Origin: Desulfobacterales bacterium
Lineage (GTDB): Bacteria > Desulfobacterota > DSM-4660 > Desulfatiglandales > Desulfatiglandaceae
NCBI GenBank assembly: GCA_021107495.1
Contig: JAIOSR010000132.1
Span: 1-12,235, forward strand
DNA: 12,235 nt
Direction: 5' to 3'
Under the pieces are notes generated by a model. The model made no database searches and was not told the origin of the DNA. It saw nothing but the letters and a program-made list of their open reading frames with translations. A program made the position numbers and the translations under genes. Below are positions 7,825-12,235 of this stretch, piece after piece (position 1 is the stretch's first letter; every line of letters begins with the position of its first letter).

Positions 7825-9087
7825 ATGGCCAAAAACAATGATTCAAATGACGATCTGTTGTGTTCTTTTTGCGGAAAAAGCCAGGATGAAGTAAAGAAAC
7901 TGATCGCAGGACCATCCGTTTATATATGCGACGAATGTATCCAGTTGTGTAATGAAATAATAGGCGAAGAATACGGACAGGAAAGTGAAGAAGATCCTGA
8001 GGGTCAATTACTAAAACCTGTCGAGATAAAGGAAATCCTGGACCAGTATGTAATTGAGCAGGAAAAACCCAAAAAGATCCTTTCCGTTGCGGTTCACAAC
8101 CACTACAAGCGGATCAACACCAAAGTGGACATGGAAGGTGTTGAGATAGAAAAGAGCAATATTCTTCTGATAGGGCCCACCGGATCGGGTAAAACCCTAC
8201 TGGCACAGACCCTGGCCAGGACATTGAAAGTGCCCTTTACAATTGCCGACGCCACAACCCTTACAGAGGCGGGTTATGTGGGCGAAGACGTTGAAAATAT
8301 CATATTGAACCTGGTCCAGATGGCTGATTACGACGTGGAATCCGCATGCAGGGGGATTGTATATATCGATGAAATCGACAAGATCGCCCGGAAATCGGAC
8401 AGCCCGTCCATAACGCGTGACGTATCCGGTGAGGGGGTCCAGCAGGCACTCCTCAAGATAATTGAAGGGACCATGGCCAACGTGCCGCCCAAAGGGGGCA
8501 GAAAACACCCGCAACAGGACTTTGTTAAAGTGGATACCAGTAATATCCTCTTTATCTGCGGGGGCACCTTCAATGGTCTGGATAAAATCATCAGAAATCG
8601 AATCGGAAGTAAATTGATTGGTTTTGAGGCCGACATTCAAATAAAGGAAGAAAAAGATATCAACCAGATTCTTCCCCTTGTCCAGCCCGAAGATCTGATC
8701 AAATTCGGCCTGATTCCTGAATTTATCGGCAGGATCCCTGTTGTTTCCACATTGGGCGAGTTGAGCATGGAAGCCCTTGTAAGGATTCTGACGGAACCTA
8801 AGAACGCCCTTGTCAAACAGTACAAGAAACTGTTTGAGTTGGAGGAAGTTGAACTAAATTTCACCGATGAAGCCCTTTTGTCCGTTGCTCAAGATGCAGT
8901 TAAACGGAAATCCGGCGCGCGGGGTCTTAGGGCGATCCTGGAATCAGTCATGTTGGATATAATGTATGACATTCCTTCCACTATGGGCATCCGAGAATGT
9001 GTCATTGGTGAAGAGGTCATAAAAAAGGGTGAATCCCCAATTCTCGTTTATGAAACCCAGGCAGAATACGGACAAAGTAATGTTTAA
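7825..9087 (+). CDS. clpX: ATP-dependent unfoldase ClpX
   Basis: ClpX is a hexameric AAA+ ring that recognises tagged proteins, unfolds them and threads them into ClpP. The 420-residue product has the N-terminal four-cysteine zinc-binding domain (C13, C16, C35, C38), Walker A GPTGSGKT (117-124) and pore loop GYVG (150-153). Walker B VYIDEID follows at 179-185, then the RKH pore loop (226-228), the IGF tripeptide that docks on ClpP (265-267), the arginine-finger region EFIGRIP and sensor 2 GARGLR (364-369). All are intact, and the IGF loop fits the neighbouring clpP as partner. ATG 7825 is chosen over TTG 7819 because AAAGGTGG lies 6 nt upstream of it. The 3' end overlaps lon by 8 nt. Confidence 0.97.
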   Translation: MAKNNDSNDDLLCSFCGKSQDEVKKLIAGPSVYICDECIQLCNEIIGEEYGQESEEDPEGQLLKPVEIKEILDQYVIEQEKPKKILSVAVHNHYKRINTKVDMEGVEIEKSNILLIGPTGSGKTLLAQTLARTLKVPFTIADATTLTEAGYVGEDVENIILNLVQMADYDVESACRGIVYIDEIDKIARKSDSPSITRDVSGEGVQQALLKIIEGTMANVPPKGGRKHPQQDFVKVDTSNILFICGGTFNGLDKIIRNRIGSKLIGFEADIQIKEEKDINQILPLVQPEDLIKFGLIPEFIGRIPVVSTLGELSMEALVRILTEPKNALVKQYKKLFELEEVELNFTDEALLSVAQDAVKRKSGARGLRAILESVMLDIMYDIPSTMGIRECVIGEEVIKKGESPILVYETQAEYGQSNV

Positions 9088-11536
9088 TGTAAATAAAAAA
9101 AATCAAACCGAATTGCCGACAGACGATAAGTTTTATTATCCGCTTCTTGCCCTCAGGGATGTGGTTATTTTTCCCAACGTGGTTGTCCCGCTGTTCGTGG
9201 GTAGAGAGAAGTCCATCAGGGCACTTGAATACGCCATGTCCCATCAGAAGGAAATATTTTTATCAGCCCAAAAGGACGCGAAAACAGATGATCCTTCTCC
9301 CGAGGACATCTATCTCTTCGGCACACTTGGCACCGTTCTCCAGTTGTTGAAACTGCCCGATGGCACGGTCAAGGCCCTGATAGAAGGAAAAGAAAGGGGC
9401 CTAATAGAAAATTTTCTCCATAAAAAAGATTTTTTTATGGTTGAGGTTACCAAGGTTCCGGCAGGGCAAGAGGTTAACCTTGAGACCAGGGCACTTGTGC
9501 GGACAATAAATTCCAACTTCGAAGAATATGCCAAGCTGAATAACAAGATAGGACCGGAAATTGCTTCAACAGTTACCTCCATTGAGGACCCGGGCCGTTT
9601 GTCGGATACCATCGCCGGCCACATCCCCCTGAGCGTGCGCGACAAACAGGCCCTTCTTGAAATCCAGGACCTGAACATGCGACTGGAAAAACTCTTTGAG
9701 GCATTGAGTAAGGAAATCGATGTCCTTCGACTCGAGCATCGCCTGCGGACAAGGGTCAAGAAACAGATGGAGAAGACCCAGAAGGATTATTATCTCAATG
9801 AACAGATGCGTGCCATTCAAAAGGAGATGGGCACCAAGGATGATTTCAAGGCAGAGCTTGACGAACTGGGAAAAAAGATCAAGCGAAAAAGATTATCCAA
9901 GGAAGCAAACGCACGGGTAAAGCAGGAATTCAAGAAGTTGAAGATGATGTCGCCCATGTCGGCAGAGGCTGCGGTTGTTCGCAATTATATAGACTGGATT
10001 CTCGCCCTCCCGTGGTACAATAAAACAAAAGACAAACCGGACATTGAAGAGGCTGAAATCATTCTGGACGAGGACCACTATGGGCTGGAGAAGCCGAAAG
10101 AGAGGATACTCGAGTATTTGGCTGTCCAGCGCCTGACCAAAAAAATAAGAGGTCCCATCCTTTGTCTGGTAGGTCCTCCGGGAGTCGGCAAGACGTCCAT
10201 TGCCAAGTCGGTGGCCAGGGCTACTGGTCGAAATTTTGTCCGGCTTTCCTTAGGTGGGGTCAGGGATGAGGCCGAAGTAAGGGGACACAGAAGAACATAT
10301 ATCGGGGCACTCCCCGGAAAGATAATTCAGTTTTTAAAAAAGGCAAAAGCCAACAATCCGGTCTTTTGCCTGGATGAAGTTGACAAGATGAGCACCGATT
10401 TCCGTGGTGATCCGTCTGCAGCCCTCTTAGAGGTACTGGATCCGGAACAGAATTGGGCCTTTAATGACCACTATCTTGACCTGGACTATGATCTCTCTGA
10501 TGTATTTTTTATTACAACCGCCAACAACCTGCCCAACATCCCTCCACCCTTGCAGGACAGAATGGAAATTATCAGGTTACCCGGGTATACGGAACTGGAA
10601 AAGCTGAACATTGCAAAGCAGTTTCTCGTAAAAAAACAGGTCAGGGAAAACGGTCTTAAAGAAGAAAACACATCCTTCACGGATAAAGCCATTCTTACCA
10701 TCATCAGAAACTACACAAGGGAAGCGGGTGTCAGGAATTTGGAGCGTGAAATTTCCTCCATATGCCGCAAGGTCGCAAGGGAAGTGGTAAAGCTCGGCAA
10801 GGATAGCAAAGTTTCCGTAAAGGCCCAGTCCATTCACAAGTACTTAGGCGTGCATAAATATCATTACGGACGCACCGAAGAAAAGGACGCGATCGGAGTG
10901 ACCACGGGCCTGGCATGGACTAATGTTGGCGGCGAACTCCTACAGACGGAGGCCACAATTATGCCCGGCAAGGGCACCCTGGCCCTAACGGGAAAGTTGG
11001 GAGATGTAATGCAGGAATCGGCCCAGGCCGCCCTGAGCTATGTCCGGTCAAGGGCAAAACAATTAGGGCTTCCCGATAACTTCTATGAGAAGATTGATAT
11101 CCATATCCACGTTCCTGAGGGTGCCATTCCCAAGGATGGCCCTTCCGCCGGCATCACCCTTGCCACCTCTATTGTTTCTACTCTAACAAGAAGACCTGTC
11201 AACCGCGATATCGCCATGACCGGTGAGATAACTCTCAGGGGAAGGGTCCTTCCCATAGGCGGCCTTAAAGAAAAGATCCTGGCCGCCCACCGCGGGGACG
11301 TGACCAAGGTGCTGATACCCTTTGAAAACAAGAAGGATATCGAAGAAATACCCAAGAAGGTCCTTAAAAAAGTTGAACTGGTCCTGGTAAAGCACATGGA
11401 TGATGTCCTGAGAGAGGCACTGGTCCTGAAAGAAGGGGAAACCCTGTTTGCTCCGGAAGAGGAATGTGAACCCTTTTGCCTCGCAGACGTTGCCCAAACG
11501 GAAGATAAATCAGGGTCCGCTGTAACCGCCCACTGA
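9080..11536 (+). CDS. lon: ATP-dependent Lon protease
   Basis: Lon is a soluble AAA+ serine protease that degrades misfolded and short-lived regulatory proteins. The 818-residue product has the bacterial LonA layout. The N-terminal substrate-binding domain begins at YYPLLALRDVVIFPNVVVPL (19-38), followed by a coiled-coil region about 200-300. The ATPase has Walker A GPPGVGKT (365-372) and Walker B CLDEVD (430-435). The C-terminal peptidase carries catalytic Ser689 in PKDGPSAG and Lys732 in GGLKEK, spaced 43 residues apart as in E. coli Lon. ATG 9080 is chosen because the family-like sequence begins just after it; a GTG at 9029 would add 17 residues coded inside clpX. The ribosome-binding site is weak, so translation is probably coupled to clpX through the 8-nt overlap. 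The tail after about residue 790 is acidic with two cysteines and is the variable end of the family. Confidence 0.97.
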   Translation: MFNVNKKNQTELPTDDKFYYPLLALRDVVIFPNVVVPLFVGREKSIRALEYAMSHQKEIFLSAQKDAKTDDPSPEDIYLFGTLGTVLQLLKLPDGTVKALIEGKERGLIENFLHKKDFFMVEVTKVPAGQEVNLETRALVRTINSNFEEYAKLNNKIGPEIASTVTSIEDPGRLSDTIAGHIPLSVRDKQALLEIQDLNMRLEKLFEALSKEIDVLRLEHRLRTRVKKQMEKTQKDYYLNEQMRAIQKEMGTKDDFKAELDELGKKIKRKRLSKEANARVKQEFKKLKMMSPMSAEAAVVRNYIDWILALPWYNKTKDKPDIEEAEIILDEDHYGLEKPKERILEYLAVQRLTKKIRGPILCLVGPPGVGKTSIAKSVARATGRNFVRLSLGGVRDEAEVRGHRRTYIGALPGKIIQFLKKAKANNPVFCLDEVDKMSTDFRGDPSAALLEVLDPEQNWAFNDHYLDLDYDLSDVFFITTANNLPNIPPPLQDRMEIIRLPGYTELEKLNIAKQFLVKKQVRENGLKEENTSFTDKAILTIIRNYTREAGVRNLEREISSICRKVAREVVKLGKDSKVSVKAQSIHKYLGVHKYHYGRTEEKDAIGVTTGLAWTNVGGELLQTEATIMPGKGTLALTGKLGDVMQESAQAALSYVRSRAKQLGLPDNFYEKIDIHIHVPEGAIPKDGPSAGITLATSIVSTLTRRPVNRDIAMTGEITLRGRVLPIGGLKEKILAAHRGDVTKVLIPFENKKDIEEIPKKVLKKVELVLVKHMDDVLREALVLKEGETLFAPEEECEPFCLADVAQTEDKSGSAVTAH

Positions 11537-11551
11537 GCAAGGCAAATTACC

Positions 11552-11580
11552 TTGACAAAGGCAGTTAAAGCTGTTAGCTA
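11552..11580 (+). promoter_or_regulatory. Candidate promoter of the tRNA cluster
   Basis: TTGACA (11552-11557), exactly 17 nt, then TAGCTA (11575-11580), a poor -10. It would start transcription near 11587, ten bases before tRNA-Val, as expected for a tRNA operon. No terminator hairpin is visible between lon and this site. Confidence 0.4.
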
Positions 11581-11596
11581 TTTTTGTTTGCAACAA

Positions 11597-11671
11597 AGGC
11601 GGATAGCTCAGTGGGAGAGCGTCGGCCTTACAAGCCGAGGGTCGCAGGTTCAAATCCTGTTCCGCCTACCA
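11597..11671 (+). tRNA. tRNA-Val, anticodon UAC
   Basis: A full cloverleaf can be drawn. Acceptor AGGCGGA pairs with TCCGCCT, D stem GCTC with GAGC, and anticodon stem TCGGC with GCCGA around the loop CTTACAA, giving anticodon TAC. T stem GCAGG pairs with CCTGT around TTCAAAT, followed by discriminator A and an encoded CCA (11669-11671). It reads valine codons GUA and, by wobble, GUG. Confidence 0.95.
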
Positions 11672-11681
11672 CACTAATACC

Positions 11682-11762
11682 GGGGACGTAGTTCAGTTCT
11701 GGTTAGAACGTCCCGTCTACAGGACGGGAAGGTCGCCGGGACAAGCCTCGAAACATCCGCCA
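11682..11762 (+). pseudogene. tRNA-Asp-like remnant with a replaced anticodon arm
   Basis: Thirty bases (11681-11710) are identical to the 5' part of the intact tRNA-Asp at 11798-11827, covering acceptor strand, D arm and base 26. The likeness then breaks at the anticodon stem, which is replaced by the 7-bp palindrome TCCCGTC-TACAG-GACGGGA (11711-11729). AGGTCGC (11730-11736) matches the variable region again. The remaining 26 bases end in GCCA like the true gene but form neither a T arm nor an acceptor match. It cannot fold as a working tRNA. The total length (81 against 79) suggests a decayed duplicate rather than a random fragment. Confidence 0.7.
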
Positions 11763-11782
11763 ACGTGGATTTAACTGGCGGA
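11756..11782. repeat. 7-bp inverted repeat TCCGCCA-N13-TGGCGGA
   Basis: A perfect 7-bp stem around a 13-nt spacer, beginning at the CCGCCA end of the tRNA-Asp remnant. No T-run follows on either strand, so it is not an intrinsic terminator. Its role is unknown. Confidence 0.45.
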
Positions 11783-11798
11783 CATAACAAAAAACCAC

Positions 11799-11877
11799 GG
11801 GGACGTAGTTCAGTTCTGGTTAGAACGCCGGCCTGTCACGCCGGAGGTCGCGAGTTCGAGTCTCGTCGTCCCCGCCA
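11799..11877 (+). tRNA. tRNA-Asp, anticodon GUC
   Basis: Acceptor GGGGACG pairs with CGTCCCC, D stem GTTC with GAAC, and anticodon stem CCGGC with GCCGG around CTGTCAC, giving anticodon GTC. T stem GCGAG pairs with CTCGT around TTCGAGT, followed by discriminator G and an encoded CCA (11875-11877). The D loop (11 nt) is large but possible. This is the intact aspartate tRNA of the cluster. Confidence 0.95.
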
Positions 11878-11889
11878 CTTTTTTCATAT

Positions 11890-11923
11890 AAAAGGCTAAT
11901 CAAATTATTGATTAGCCTTTTTT
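11890..11923 (+). terminator. Intrinsic terminator of the tRNA cluster
   Basis: AAAAGGCTAATCAA (11890-11903) pairs perfectly over 14 bp with TTGATTAGCCTTTT (11908-11921) around the loop ATTA, followed by more T. The A-run before and T-run after make it potentially bidirectional. It begins 12 nt after tRNA-Asp and ends only 4 nt before the ATG of the GIY-YIG gene. Confidence 0.85.
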
Positions 11924-11927
11924 GCTT

Positions 11928-12185
11928 ATGGCTTATTATGTTTACATACTGAAGAGTTTTAAGGATGGAACTTACTATGTTGGTTCAACACAGGATTTGG
12001 AATCCCGAATTGAACGTCACAACAAAGGCCGTACAAAATATACTAAACCAAAGCGTCCATGGGAATTAGTTTACCATGAGGAACATCCTGACAGATCGAG
12101 TGCTGTAAAAAGGGAATTAGAGATAAAAAACCGTAAAAGCAAAAAATTCATTGAAAAACTGCTTAGAACGTCCCGTCAGTCCTGA
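11928..12185 (+). CDS. GIY-YIG domain nuclease-like protein, YhbQ/UPF0213 type
   Basis: The 85-residue product is a single GIY-YIG domain, the fold shared by UvrC N-termini, homing endonucleases and small stand-alone proteins. The GIY equivalent is VYI (5-7) and the YIG equivalent YVG (17-19). The conserved arginine is in ESRIERHN (probably R27), and the likely metal-binding glutamate is E63 in KRELEIK. ATG 11928 gives the usual start MAYYVYILKS; a TTG at 11922 lies inside the terminator T-run. No ribosome-binding site is visible, because the terminator hairpin occupies that space. The last codons, LLRTSRQS and TGA (12159-12185), lie within a tRNA-Asp-like sequence. The family function is uncertain (DNA repair or structure-specific cleavage is suspected for some members). 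I infer possible mobility from the tRNA bracketing. Confidence 0.88.
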   Translation: MAYYVYILKSFKDGTYYVGSTQDLESRIERHNKGRTKYTKPKRPWELVYHEEHPDRSSAVKRELEIKNRKSKKFIEKLLRTSRQS

Positions 12186-12235
12186 CGGGAAGGTCGCGAG
12201 TTCCCCGCCGCAAGGCGGGATTATACCTGCCAGCA
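12159..12235 (+). pseudogene. Second tRNA-Asp-like remnant with G+C-rich palindromes, cut by the window end
   Basis: TTAGAACGTCCCGTC (12163-12177) and GACGGGAAGGTCGC (12184-12197) repeat exactly the two arms of the remnant at 11703-11736, with a different 6-nt loop. AGGTCGCGAGTTC (12191-12203) matches the variable region and T arm of the intact tRNA-Asp (11845-11857). CCCCGCC then follows, as at the tRNA 3' end, as if about 12 nt were deleted. CCCGCC-GCAA-GGCGGG (12204-12219) forms a tetraloop hairpin. The 5' half of the tRNA is absent: coding sequence of the GIY-YIG gene takes its place. Confidence 0.65.

Noticed and set aside
8197..8640. 147-codon minus-strand frame inside clpX, and similar frames inside clpP and lon
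   Set aside because: They are antisense to highly conserved coding sequence and have no recognisable product or ribosome-binding site.
9029..9079. GTG start of lon inside clpX, adding 17 residues
   Set aside because: The extra residues are clpX coding sequence in another frame and are not Lon-like. ATG 9080 fits the family start.
11711..11729. Anticodon arm of a third working tRNA or a tRNA intron boundary
   Set aside because: The palindrome leaves only a 5-nt loop, and there is no T arm or matching acceptor strand, so neither a functional tRNA nor a spliced one can be drawn.

Overview
The window reads as bacterial chromosome from a Gram-negative organism, moderate in G+C. A deltaproteobacterial (Desulfobacterota-like) source is my best guess from the protein flavour and the tig-clpP-clpX-lon order, but nothing here fixes the taxon. 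There are three regions.

(1) 1-4876, minus strand: one very large RHS/YD-repeat protein gene. The long open frame starts at 4768, but its real beginning appears to lie upstream. A 26-codon frame at 4876-4796 has a good ribosome-binding site and encodes a textbook Sec signal peptide ending in ALGNA. It runs in the same frame into the RHS frame and is separated from it only by one TAA codon. The gene therefore looks like a secreted surface protein whose signal peptide has been cut off by a nonsense codon. The C-terminal tail is proline-rich and ends in a predicted beta-rich domain rather than a recognisable toxin. Next comes a divergent intergenic stretch, a small unrecognised ORF (5265-5516) and a second non-coding stretch before tig.

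(2) 5869-11536, plus strand: a compact protein quality-control operon. It holds trigger factor (tig), the ClpP peptidase, the ClpX unfoldase and the Lon protease, with gaps of 5 and 13 nt and then an 8-nt overlap. Trigger factor folds nascent chains; ClpXP and Lon degrade misfolded or tagged proteins. All key catalytic motifs are intact.

(3) 11537-12235: a tRNA cluster with intact tRNA-Val(UAC) and tRNA-Asp(GUC). Two tRNA-Asp-like remnants accompany them, in which the anticodon arm is replaced by a G+C-rich palindrome. A small GIY-YIG nuclease gene sits between the intact tRNA-Asp and the second remnant, and its last eight sense codons and stop are made of the tRNA-like sequence. This arrangement, together with the severed RHS signal peptide, is the most unusual thing in the window.
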